This document shows positions 42,586 through 51,005 of a stretch of DNA of 64,000 nucleotides, in pieces; the stretch's first letter is position 1, and every line of letters starts with the position of its first letter. The position numbers and the translations under genes are program-made. The stretch covers positions 11,765-75,764 of the forward strand of contig JAEDLP010000001.1 of the NCBI GenBank assembly GCA_016295225.1, read 5' to 3'. The notes under the pieces are model-generated. The model saw only the letters and a list, made by a program, of their open reading frames with translations. It had not been told where the DNA came from and searched no databases. The stretch comes from Oscillospiraceae bacterium (lineage in GTDB: Bacteria; Bacillota; Clostridia; Oscillospirales; Oscillospiraceae).

Positions 42586-42677
42586 GGAAATCACTCCTGT
42601 TCGTGTCATCATGTGTGTTTGTCTGTGGCCCTTTGTCTCTCTGAGGAGAACGGTCACAGGGGGAATTCTATGTTGTC

Positions 42678-42706
42678 ATTGTATCACAGGCAGCCAGGGA
42701 CGGCAA
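42678..42706 (-). promoter_or_regulatory. Promoter of proC
   Basis: On the minus strand TTGCCG (42701-42706), 17 bases, TACAAT (42678-42683). Confidence 0.7.
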
Positions 42707-42821
42707 GGGAATAGCGGTTGAAATGCAAGGTTTTTTCTCGTCAGAATGAAACAAGGGAGGGGAGGAAACCGGGATGGTTTTGGCTTCCTGTCCAAGGTTT
42801 TTCCGGAAATGGGAAAGTCCC

Positions 42822-42850
42822 TTGCATCGGCTGAAAAGGTGGAGTACAAT
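42822..42850 (+). promoter_or_regulatory. Promoter of the PatB-like gene
   Basis: TTGCAT (42822-42827), 17 bases, TACAAT (42845-42850), 28 bases before the start codon. Confidence 0.7.
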
Positions 42851-42877
42851 TTGGAAAAATGAAGAGGAGAAAGTGGC

Positions 42878-44074
42878 ATGGACGAGACGCTTATGCAGGA
42901 AATTCGCTTGCTCAACCGGAAAAATACGGACTGTGCAAAATGGGATTCCCTGTGGGAAACTTTTCATCAGGAAGACCTGCTGCCCATGTGGGTGGCGGAT
43001 ATGGATTTCAAAGCGCCCCAGTGTGTGCGTCAGGCTCTTCATCAAGCGGTGGATCAGGGTGTGTTCGGATACTATCAGGTTCCGGACCGCTACTATGACA
43101 GCATTCTGACCTGGGAAAAGCTCCGTCATAACAACCATTTGGAGAAGGAATGGCTCCGCAATACTTCCGGTGTGGTGTCCGGCCTCTTTCATCTGGTGCG
43201 GGCGCTGACCCAGCCGGGGGATGCCATCATGGTCCAAACGCCGGTCTACTACCCCTTCTACCGGGTCATCGGTCATACCGGCCGGAAGGCGGTCTATCAG
43301 CCCCTCCTCCAGGAAAAAGGAACGTATACCGTTGACCTGGCGGACTTTGAGCAGAGGATTATTGACAACAATGTGAAGATCTTCCTCCTCTGCTCTCCCC
43401 ATAATCCTGTGGGGCGCGTGTGGAGGCGGGAGGAACTGGAAGGGATGCTGGCCTGCTGCCGACGTCACAGCGTTCAGGTGGTGGCAGATGAGATCCATCA
43501 CGATCTTATTATGCCCGGTCACACCCACATCCCGGCGGCCAGCCTATGGGAAGGGGAAAACAAACCCATCACCTTTTTTTCCGCCAGTAAGACCTTCAAT
43601 CTGGCCGGCATGAAGAACTCCGTGCTGGTGCTCCCGCAGAAGGAGCAGCGGGAGAAGTTCGACGCCTTCGAGAAAGAACTGGGGACCGGACTGGGAAGTA
43701 CCCTGGATTTTATCGCAGTCACGGCGGCCTTTGAAGAAGGTGCACTTTGGCTGGACGCTGTCTTGGCAGAGATCCAAGGCAATTACCAGCTTATGTGCCG
43801 CGCCCTGTCCCGGTTTGAGGGCGTTACCGTTTCTCCTCTGGAAGGAACCTACCTCATGTGGATCGATTTGGGAGGCATGGTTTCCCGCCAAGACCTTCAC
43901 GATTTCGTCCAGAACAAGTGCGCCATCGCGCCGGACTATGGACACTGGTTCTTCCCGGAAAACGAATTGTCTGACGACACCCATATCCGCTTGAACTTGG
44001 CGGCGCCCCGGCAGACCATCCAGCGGGCGGCGGATCAGATCACAGCGGCACTGAAAGACCTCCGGGGAGAATAA
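42878..44074 (+). CDS. patB: PLP-dependent C-S beta-lyase / aminotransferase (MalY/PatB family)
   Basis: 398 residues of fold type I. MWVADMDFKAP near 36 is a PatB/MalY hallmark. SPHNPVGRVW and VVADEIHHDLIMPG hold cofactor contacts, and SASKTFNLAG carries the PLP-binding Lys near 235. The C-terminal part ends HIRLNLAAPR. Members cleave cystathionine or cysteine conjugates to give homocysteine or thiols, pyruvate and ammonia, and some act as aminotransferases. The neighbouring RidA, which clears the enamine/imine released by such lyases, supports the lyase role. GAGGAG precedes the ATG at about 10 bases. Confidence 0.9.
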   Translation: MDETLMQEIRLLNRKNTDCAKWDSLWETFHQEDLLPMWVADMDFKAPQCVRQALHQAVDQGVFGYYQVPDRYYDSILTWEKLRHNNHLEKEWLRNTSGVVSGLFHLVRALTQPGDAIMVQTPVYYPFYRVIGHTGRKAVYQPLLQEKGTYTVDLADFEQRIIDNNVKIFLLCSPHNPVGRVWRREELEGMLACCRRHSVQVVADEIHHDLIMPGHTHIPAASLWEGENKPITFFSASKTFNLAGMKNSVLVLPQKEQREKFDAFEKELGTGLGSTLDFIAVTAAFEEGALWLDAVLAEIQGNYQLMCRALSRFEGVTVSPLEGTYLMWIDLGGMVSRQDLHDFVQNKCAIAPDYGHWFFPENELSDDTHIRLNLAAPRQTIQRAADQITAALKDLRGE

Positions 44075-44131
44075 ATGCCCGGGACATAAGAAACTATGGA
44101 TATATTATTCAGCAAAGAAAGGAAACTTAGT

Positions 44132-44503
44132 ATGGAAATTCTGCACACCGACAAAGCACCCGCAGCCATTGGCCCCTACTCTCAGGCAATTGAGGTCAAT
44201 GGATTTGTCTTCACCTCCGGTCAGCTGGGCATCATTCCCGACACTGGCGCGCTGGCTCACAGCATGGCTGCCCAGACCGTCCAGGCTCTGGAGAATGTGA
44301 CTGCTGTCCTGAAGGCAGCTGGCCTGACCCTGGACAACGTGGTGAAGACCACTTGCTACCTGAAGAGCATGGAGGACTTCTCCCTGTTCAACGAGATCTA
44401 TGCTCAGTACTTTGTCAACAACAAGCCTGCCCGCTCCTGCTTTGCTGTGGCACATCTGCCCAAGGACGCGCTGGTGGAGATCGAAGTGATCGCTGCAAAA
44501 TAA
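44132..44503 (+). CDS. ridA: RidA family enamine/imine deaminase
   Basis: 123 residues. It hydrolyses reactive 2-aminoacrylate-type enamines made by PLP enzymes. The sequence has APAAIGPYSQAIEVNGFVFTSGQ (about 8-30), the TTCYLKSMEDF segment, and NKPARSCFAVAHLP with the substrate-binding Arg near 102. The Glu in LVEIEVIA near the C-terminus matches the catalytic Glu of RidA. The protein forms trimers in the cytoplasm. It is 57 bases downstream of the PatB-like gene and probably co-transcribed. The ATG at 44132 follows AAAGGAAAC. An earlier ATG at 44096 lacks a site. Confidence 0.94.
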   Translation: MEILHTDKAPAAIGPYSQAIEVNGFVFTSGQLGIIPDTGALAHSMAAQTVQALENVTAVLKAAGLTLDNVVKTTCYLKSMEDFSLFNEIYAQYFVNNKPARSCFAVAHLPKDALVEIEVIAAK

Positions 44504-44528
44504 ATGATCTGCGTATTAGAACCATAAA

Positions 44529-44556
44529 AGAGGACTGCCGGCCAAGGCAGTCCTCT
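44529..44556 (+). terminator. Terminator after ridA
   Basis: Perfect 11-bp stem AGAGGACTGCC / GGCAGTCCTCT with a 6-base loop, followed by TCGTTTGT. Confidence 0.8.
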
Positions 44557-44574
44557 TCGTTTGTCCGTTTTTGC

Positions 44575-44603
44575 TTGCGTATTTTGGTGGGATTTCGTAC
44601 AAT
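44575..44603 (+). promoter_or_regulatory. Promoter of sbcDC
   Basis: TTGCGT (44575-44580), 17 bases, TACAAT (44598-44603). Confidence 0.7.
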
Positions 44604-44633
44604 AAACTGTACTTTACCAAAGGAGAGCTGTCG

Positions 44634-45770
44634 ATGAAACTCCTCCATCTTTCGGACCTGCACATTGGAAAGCGGGTCAATGAGTGTTCCATGCTGGACG
44701 ACCAACGTTACATATTAAATAAATTGCAGGAGCTGGCCATCGAAGAAACGGTGGACGGCGTCCTCTTGGCGGGAGACCTCTACGATAAGCCTGTGCCTCC
44801 GGCAGAGGCGGTGAGCCTGCTGGACGAGTTTTTTACGGGCCTTTCCCGGTCGGGAATCCCGGTCTTTGCCATCAGCGGCAACCACGACTCGCCGGAGCGG
44901 CTGAACTTTGGCAGCCGGCTCATGGAGGGGACGGGAATCCATCTGGCGGCCGTCTATCAGGGGGCGCGGGAGCCGATCGTTCTCTGGGACACCCATGGCC
45001 CCCTGCATATCTATTTGCTGCCTTACCTGAAACCCGCCGTTCTCCGGCATGTTTACCCCGAGGCGGAGGTGACCACCTATGAGGATGCGGTCGCCTATGC
45101 CATCGACCGATGGGAGATCGATCCAACACAACGGAATGTTCTGGTGGCCCATCAGTTTGTGGTGGGCGGGACAACCTGCGAATCGGAGGAACTCTCCGTG
45201 GGTGGCCTGGACCAGGTCGGCGCCCAGGTTTTCGACGCCTTTGATTATGTGGCGCTAGGACATCTCCATGGCCCCCAGAAGATTGGCCGGGAGACCCTGC
45301 GCTACTGCGGGACCCCGCTGAAATACTCCTTTTCCGAGTGCCGTCATCAGAAGTCCGCCTGTTTGGTGGAGTTCGGGGAGAAGGGGAGCGTCACCGTCCG
45401 AACCATTCCCATCCAGCCACTGCGGGATCTGCGGGAGATCCGCGGGACCTACGATGCAGTGACCGCGAAATCCTTTTATGACGGGACCAACACGGAGGAC
45501 TACCTCCATGTGATCCTCACCGATCAGGAGGATGTACCGGAAGCCATGGGGCGGCTGCGGGCCATCTATCCCAACGTGATGAAGCTGACCTATGATAACC
45601 TGCGCACCCAGAGCAGCCAGGAAATTTGGGGAGCGGAACGGCCGGAAACGAAATCCCCGTTGGAGCTCTTTCGGGATTTTTACCAGCTGCAGAATAACCA
45701 ACCCATGAGCCAGGAGCAGGAGGACTTCCTCCTTGGGCTGATGGAAACCATTTGGGAGGGAGAGCCATGA
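44634..45770 (+). CDS. sbcD: Exonuclease subunit SbcD (Mre11 homologue)
   Basis: 378 residues of a metallophosphoesterase nuclease. The motifs are HLSDLHIGKR (about 5-14), GDLYDK near 47, SGNHDSPERL (about 81-90), VAHQF near 170 and ALGHLHGPQKI near 210, together the dinuclear metal site. A C-terminal capping domain follows. With SbcC it forms the ATP-dependent nuclease that opens DNA hairpins and blocked ends. AAAGGAGAG lies before the ATG. The stop overlaps the sbcC start (ATGA), so translation is coupled. Confidence 0.95.
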   Translation: MKLLHLSDLHIGKRVNECSMLDDQRYILNKLQELAIEETVDGVLLAGDLYDKPVPPAEAVSLLDEFFTGLSRSGIPVFAISGNHDSPERLNFGSRLMEGTGIHLAAVYQGAREPIVLWDTHGPLHIYLLPYLKPAVLRHVYPEAEVTTYEDAVAYAIDRWEIDPTQRNVLVAHQFVVGGTTCESEELSVGGLDQVGAQVFDAFDYVALGHLHGPQKIGRETLRYCGTPLKYSFSECRHQKSACLVEFGEKGSVTVRTIPIQPLRDLREIRGTYDAVTAKSFYDGTNTEDYLHVILTDQEDVPEAMGRLRAIYPNVMKLTYDNLRTQSSQEIWGAERPETKSPLELFRDFYQLQNNQPMSQEQEDFLLGLMETIWEGEP

Positions 45771-48517
45771 GACCCATCACATTGACCATGTCCGCCTTTG
45801 GACCCTACGGGGACGAGGTCACGGTGGATTTTTCACTCCTGGGCCAGCGGGGGCTCTACCTCATCACCGGGGACACCGGGGCGGGAAAGACCAGCATTTT
45901 TGACGCCATTACCTTTGCTCTCTACGGCGAGGCCAGCGGCCCCAACCGGGAGCCCTCCATGCTCCGCAGCAGTTACGCCCAGCCCGCCGCGCCCACCTTT
46001 GTGGAGATGGTGTTTCAATGTGGGAATCAGGAATATCGGGTCTGCCGGAATCCGGAGTATCTCCGCCCGGCCAAACGGGGGGACAAGCTGGTCACGGAAA
46101 AGGCGGACGCCCTGCTGACCTTTTCCGACGGCCGGGAACCAGTGACCGGCGCGCGAGACGTGACCAAAGCCGTCTGTGAGATTGTAGGCCTGGACCGAAC
46201 CCAGTTTGCCCGGATCGCCATGATCGCCCAGGGGGAGTTTCTGAACCTGCTCCTGGCCAAGACCGAGGAGCGAAGCAAGATTTTTCGGGAGATTTTCCAT
46301 ACCAAGCTGTATCAGAGGCTCCAGGAAACCTTAAAAGCCGAGGCCGGCAAGCAGAAGTCCGCCTATGAATCCCTGTCCGAGAGCATTCGGCAGTATATCG
46401 ACAGCGTTCGTCCGCCGGAGGACGGTCGGGAACGATGGGAAGAAGCTGCGGTCTCCGGGGATGTGCTGCCCCTGCTGGATGAGTTCTTAGTGCGCGCGGC
46501 TGGCGAGCTGAAGGAGTTGGACTGCCAGGAAGGGCTCCTCCGTCAGGAAGTGGAATCCTTGGATCGCCGGATCGGGAAGGCGGAGACCCGGGAAAAGGCC
46601 CGGCGGGACTGGAACCAGGCACGGGCTCGACTGCCGGAGCTGACTGGGCGGCAGGAGGAACTGCGGCGGCAGTGGGAGAAGGCCCAGGGGGAAGAGCAGG
46701 GGCTGAAAAGTCTGGCGGTGGAGATTGAGACCCGTACCCGGCAGCTGCCCGCCTATGAGGAGCGGGAGGGGCTGCGCGAGCAGGTAGAGGAAAGCAGAGC
46801 CCAGCTGGCGGACGCGGAGAAGGCGGCGGGTCAGGCGGCGGAAAACGCCCGGGTTTTCCATGAAAAGCTGGAGGAGCTTCGGAAGGAATTGGCCGGGCTG
46901 GAAGGCCTGCCTCAGCAGGAAGAAGTCCTCAGAAGGCGGAAAGAGGATGCAGAAACCAAAGAGGCTGAGCTGGAGAAACTCCAGAAGCTTCTCGTCCGCT
47001 GCATCCAGCAGGAAACGGTCCAGAAAGACACGCTGAAACAATATGTAGCTGCTGCGGAAAAAGCGGAGAAGGCCCGGCAGGCATACACCCGCTTGGAGCG
47101 GGCTTTCCTGGATGGTCAGGCAGGCTACCTGGCCAGCTTTTTGCGGGAAGGGGAGAAGTGCCCGGTGTGCGGCTCTCTCCACCATCCGGCTCCGGCGGTT
47201 TGCGCCGGAAAGACGCCGACCAAGGAGGCGTTGGAGGAGAAAAAAGCCGAGACCGAGGGGATGGAAGCTGCCGCCTCCCGGGCCAGCCGGGAAGCCGGCC
47301 TTGCCCGGGAGCGATGGGAAGAGGCGCAGCGTCAGGTTCAAGACTGGGCAAAGTCCCTCTTTGGAGAAGGGGCCATAGAGGATCTGCCAACCCACTTGAC
47401 TCAGGCTGTGGAGGCGTTAAAAGAGGAAGAGACGAGACTCTGGGAGGAGGAAACCCTTCTGGAGAGCAGGCTGACGCGGCGCAGACAAGTGGAGGAACAG
47501 ATCCCCCAGATTGAGGAACAGGAAAACCAGAGCCGGCAGGATATGCTGGAGGGGGAGAAGGTACGGGCCGGGCTGGAGGCCCGGCTAACGTCCTTATCGG
47601 CCCAGCTGGAGAAACAGGAAGAGAGCTTGGAGTTTGCCACCCGCCAGGCGGCGGAGGAGCGCATCGAAACCCTGCGAACCACCCTCCAGACAGGGGAGAG
47701 GGCTTTGGCTGCGGCCAGGGAAGCCTATGAGACCTGCTGCCGTGAGCTTGCCCAGGTGGAGACCAAAGTCAAAACCCTGGAAGAACAGCTCCGAGGCGGA
47801 GAGGACGAGAGCTTGGAGACCCTGAAACAGCGGGCCAAAGAGCTCCGAGCCAAACAGCGGAACAACGCGGAGGCCCGGGAGGAACACATCACCAGCCTTG
47901 ACGCCAACCGGCGGGCCCGGGAGGCCATTTCCCGCCAGATGGAGAAACGGAAGGAAACCGAGCGGCGCTGGATCTGGATTCGGGCGCTGTCCAACACGGC
48001 CAATGGAACGGTGCCGGGCAAGGACAAGATCATGCTGGAGACCTATATCCAGATGACTTGGTTTGAACGAATCCTGGCCCGGGCCAACGTTCGCCTCATG
48101 ACCATGACCAGCGGACGGTACGAACTCCGACGGCGGCGAGAGGCGGAGAATCAGCGCAGCCGCAGCGGGCTGGAGCTCAATGTGCTGGATCACTACAAGG
48201 GAGCGGAGCGAAGCGTCAAGACGTTGTCCGGCGGAGAGTCCTTCCAGGCGTCTCTGGCCCTGGCGTTGGGACTGGCCGACGAGATGCAGGCGGCGGCCGG
48301 CGGCATTCGCCTGGATGCGCTCTTTGTGGATGAGGGCTTTGGTTCCTTGGATGACGAGGCCCTGGAGCAGGCTGTGCGCACGCTGAACGGTCTCACGGAA
48401 GGGAATAAGCTGGTGGGGATCATCTCCCATGTCTCGTCTCTGAAAGCACGGATCGAACGCCAAATCGTGGTGTCCAAGACCCGCGGCGGCAGCAGTACTA
48501 TCCGCTTAACCCTCTAA
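45767..48517 (+). CDS. sbcC: Exonuclease subunit SbcC (Rad50 homologue)
   Basis: A 916-residue SMC-like ATPase. Walker A is GDTGAGKTSIFD (about 35-46). Two long Glu/Arg-rich coiled-coil arms (about 180-440 and 490-750) flank a zinc hook with CPVCGS near 465. The C-terminal head has LSGGESFQASLALALGLAD and the Walker B/D-loop segment LDALFVDEGFGSLDDEAL (about 845-862). It pairs with SbcD to process hairpins and double-strand ends. The ATG is preceded by GGGAGGGAG and overlaps the sbcD stop by four bases. Confidence 0.95.
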   Translation: MRPITLTMSAFGPYGDEVTVDFSLLGQRGLYLITGDTGAGKTSIFDAITFALYGEASGPNREPSMLRSSYAQPAAPTFVEMVFQCGNQEYRVCRNPEYLRPAKRGDKLVTEKADALLTFSDGREPVTGARDVTKAVCEIVGLDRTQFARIAMIAQGEFLNLLLAKTEERSKIFREIFHTKLYQRLQETLKAEAGKQKSAYESLSESIRQYIDSVRPPEDGRERWEEAAVSGDVLPLLDEFLVRAAGELKELDCQEGLLRQEVESLDRRIGKAETREKARRDWNQARARLPELTGRQEELRRQWEKAQGEEQGLKSLAVEIETRTRQLPAYEEREGLREQVEESRAQLADAEKAAGQAAENARVFHEKLEELRKELAGLEGLPQQEEVLRRRKEDAETKEAELEKLQKLLVRCIQQETVQKDTLKQYVAAAEKAEKARQAYTRLERAFLDGQAGYLASFLREGEKCPVCGSLHHPAPAVCAGKTPTKEALEEKKAETEGMEAAASRASREAGLARERWEEAQRQVQDWAKSLFGEGAIEDLPTHLTQAVEALKEEETRLWEEETLLESRLTRRRQVEEQIPQIEEQENQSRQDMLEGEKVRAGLEARLTSLSAQLEKQEESLEFATRQAAEERIETLRTTLQTGERALAAAREAYETCCRELAQVETKVKTLEEQLRGGEDESLETLKQRAKELRAKQRNNAEAREEHITSLDANRRAREAISRQMEKRKETERRWIWIRALSNTANGTVPGKDKIMLETYIQMTWFERILARANVRLMTMTSGRYELRRRREAENQRSRSGLELNVLDHYKGAERSVKTLSGGESFQASLALALGLADEMQAAAGGIRLDALFVDEGFGSLDDEALEQAVRTLNGLTEGNKLVGIISHVSSLKARIERQIVVSKTRGGSSTIRLTL

Positions 48518-48583
48518 ATCCAGGGGGACCCCTTCTTGCGAAAGAATATTTTGCGTGACGCATCGTTAAATCTTAAAAATAAG

Positions 48584-48612
48584 TTGCAAAAACAGCAAAA
48601 CTATAGTAAACT
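48584..48612 (+). promoter_or_regulatory. Promoter of the liv operon
   Basis: TTGCAA (48584-48589), 17 bases, TAAACT (48607-48612), 75 bases before the livJ start. Confidence 0.6.
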
Positions 48613-48686
48613 AAATAGACAATGTTAGAGAAGAACATATGTCCGTTTGCGGCGGACGCTCTAACAAATTTAAGGAGGTAAAAAAT

Positions 48687-49886
48687 ATGAAGAAGATTCT
48701 TGCACTTCTGCTGGCCGGCTGCATGGCGTTCGCTCTGTGCGCCTGCGGCACCGCTGCGGATCCCCAGCCTGCCGACGACGGCGATGCTGCTGCCAGCGGC
48801 GATACCATCACCATCGGCGTGTTCGAGCCTCAGTCTGGCGACAACGGCGCCGGCGGCAAGCAGGAGATCCTGGGTATGCAGTATGCAAACTCTGTCTGCC
48901 CCACCGTGGAGATCGACGGCAAGACCTACAACGTCAAGCTGGCCATCGCAGATAACGAGTCCTCTAACGACAAGGCTGTGTCTGCAGCTAAGACTCTGAT
49001 CTCCAAGAACCCCTCCATCATCCTGGGTTCCTATGGTTCCGGCGTGTCCATCGCCGCATCTGAGACCTTCGCACAGGCCGGTATCCCCGCCATGGGCGTT
49101 ACCTGCACCAACCCCCAGGTTACCGAGGGCAACAGCCACTACTTCCGCATCTGCTTCCTGGATCCCTTCCAGGGCACCGTCCTGGCAAACTTTGCTAAGG
49201 ATGAGCTGGGTGCAACCAAGGTCTACTGCCTGGGCCAGCTGGGCAACGACTATGACCAGGGTCTGCTGAACTACTTCAAGCAGGCTGCTGAGGCTGCAGG
49301 CATCGAGTGCGTCGTCGAGTCCTTCCCTGAGAACAACTCCGACTTCAACTCCTACCTGACCAACGCAAAGAACCAGGGTTGCGATGTGATCTTCGCTCCC
49401 ACCTCCATCAGCTATGCACAGCTGATCGTTGAGCAGGCTGCTGCTCAGGGCATCACCATGCCTCTGCTGGCTCCCGACACTTGGGACTCCAACGTGATCC
49501 TGGGTGCAGCACAGGGCAAGAACCTGGAGATCTATGTTTCCACCTTCTATGCTGAGGGCGGCGACCCCGACTTCGAAGCAGGCATCAAGGAGTGGATCAA
49601 CGCTGACTCCACCAACCTGTCCAACAACGGCGGCAACGACATGCTGGCTGCTGTTACCGTCATGGGTTACGACGCATACTTCACCGCTCTGGAAGCAATC
49701 AAGGCCGCCGGCTCCGCTGATCCCGCAGCCGTGATGGCAGCTCTGCCTTCCGTCACTTACACTGGCGTTTCCGGCTCCATTGCATTCGATGAGATCGGCG
49801 ATGCTGTCCGTGACAGCGCCTTCATCAAGACTGCCAACGTGACCGACAACGTTTGGGACTTCGTTGCAGTTCAGGGCGTCGAGTAA
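48687..49886 (+). CDS. livJ: Branched-chain amino acid ABC transporter, substrate-binding lipoprotein
   Basis: 399 residues. A lipoprotein signal (MKKILALLLAGCMAFALCAC) has the lipidated Cys probably at position 20. A periplasmic-binding fold type I domain follows, with TITIGVFEPQSGDNGAGGKQ, SKNPSIILGSYGSGVSIAAS and the GNDYDQGLLNYFKQAAE segment. It captures Leu, Ile, Val or a related amino acid and hands it to LivHM. AAGGAGG precedes the ATG. Codon use is strongly biased (GCA, GCT, CTG), like the etf genes, so it is probably abundant. It is the first gene of livJHMGF, 221 bases before livH. Confidence 0.93.
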   Translation: MKKILALLLAGCMAFALCACGTAADPQPADDGDAAASGDTITIGVFEPQSGDNGAGGKQEILGMQYANSVCPTVEIDGKTYNVKLAIADNESSNDKAVSAAKTLISKNPSIILGSYGSGVSIAASETFAQAGIPAMGVTCTNPQVTEGNSHYFRICFLDPFQGTVLANFAKDELGATKVYCLGQLGNDYDQGLLNYFKQAAEAAGIECVVESFPENNSDFNSYLTNAKNQGCDVIFAPTSISYAQLIVEQAAAQGITMPLLAPDTWDSNVILGAAQGKNLEIYVSTFYAEGGDPDFEAGIKEWINADSTNLSNNGGNDMLAAVTVMGYDAYFTALEAIKAAGSADPAAVMAALPSVTYTGVSGSIAFDEIGDAVRDSAFIKTANVTDNVWDFVAVQGVE

Positions 49887-49935
49887 TTTCGCTGTATTTC
49901 TATAATACGGCCCATTCAACGAGTTAAATCAGTCT

Positions 49936-49964
49936 GTGGCGGGGGTACCAGGTGCTCCCGCCAC
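49936..49964 (+). terminator. Partial terminator between livJ and livH
   Basis: GTGGCGGG(GG) pairs with C(T)CCCGCCAC, with CAG/CTG outside, and CCTTTTGG downstream. It probably allows partial read-through, giving more livJ than livHMGF message. Confidence 0.55.
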
Positions 49965-50107
49965 GGCTGTCCTTTTGGATTCGACAGATTTTTCCGTCCA
50001 GAGCGTGTTTTGCCTAGGGAAGGGAACGTATGAATGCGTTCCATAGAACCTTCCGTGAAACGGATTGATGCGTTCCAAATCTTATGAGAGAAGGAGAAGA
50101 GACTGCA

Positions 50108-50995
50108 ATGTCTGAACTAATTTCTGCCAATCTGCCGTATTTGCTTGCCGGTATTTCCGTCGGCGGCCAGTATGCGCTGATCGCCATTGGCTACACCATG
50201 GTGTACGGCATCCTTCGCCTGATCAACTTCGCCCACGGCGACGTGTTCATGGTGGCCGGCCTCATCATGGTCTATGCAACGGCGTCTTTGCCCATCTACG
50301 TTTCCGTTGTCCTGGTGCTGGTTTTTACGGTCATTTTGGGCGTGCTCATTGAAAAGGTGGCCTATAAACCCCTGCGTTCGGCTCCCCGTATGTCGGTTAT
50401 GATCTCCGCCATCGGCGTGTCCTACCTGCTGCAGAACTGCGCCCTGTACTTTACAGGCGGTCTGCCTCAGATCTACCCCACCATCCCCTTCCTGTCCAAG
50501 GTGATCAAGATCGGCTCCGCGTCCACCAAGATGGTCACGGTCATCACCCCCATCCTGACCCTGGCTCTGGTTTTTGCCCTGGTTTTCCTGATTAAGAAGA
50601 CCAAGATCGGCATGGCCATGCGCGCTGTGTCCAAGGACTTTGAGACCAGTGAGCTTATGGGTATCAAGATCAATAACGTCATCAGCATGACCTTTGTCAT
50701 CGGCTGCTTCCTGGCTGCCGTTGGTTCTCTGCTGTATTTCTCCAACTATCCCTCCGTCATCCCCACTTCCGGCGCCATGCCTGGTCTGAAGGCCTTCGTG
50801 GCAGCTGTCTTTGGCGGCATCGGTTCTGTTCCCGGTGCTGTTATCGGCGCATTCATTATCGGTATTTGTGAGAATATCATCAAGGGCATGGGTCTGACCG
50901 TGTTCTCCGACGCGTTCACCTTCGTTCTGCTGATTATCATCCTGCTGGTCAAGCCCACCGGTATCTTCGGTGAGAAGTCCACGGATAAGGTGTGA
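50108..50995 (+). CDS. livH: Branched-chain amino acid ABC transporter, permease LivH
   Basis: 295 residues with about eight transmembrane helices. The family block GGQYALIAIGYTMVYGILRLINFAHGDVFMVG-like segment (about 18-48) and FVAAVFGGIGSVPGAVIGAF near 235 are diagnostic. It forms the membrane channel with LivM. The start at 50108 (MSELIS) is chosen as the nearest ATG after AAGGAG, 11 bases away. An ATG 24 bases upstream lies before that site. It is followed after 10 bases by livM. Confidence 0.93.
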   Translation: MSELISANLPYLLAGISVGGQYALIAIGYTMVYGILRLINFAHGDVFMVAGLIMVYATASLPIYVSVVLVLVFTVILGVLIEKVAYKPLRSAPRMSVMISAIGVSYLLQNCALYFTGGLPQIYPTIPFLSKVIKIGSASTKMVTVITPILTLALVFALVFLIKKTKIGMAMRAVSKDFETSELMGIKINNVISMTFVIGCFLAAVGSLLYFSNYPSVIPTSGAMPGLKAFVAAVFGGIGSVPGAVIGAFIIGICENIIKGMGLTVFSDAFTFVLLIIILLVKPTGIFGEKSTDKV

Positions 50996-51005
50996 GGTGT
51001 TGACT

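Noticed and set aside
48684..48725. Lipobox at the first Cys of LivJ (LAGC, residue 12)
   Set aside because: The hydrophobic segment before it is too short for a signal peptide. The Cys near residue 20 is more likely.
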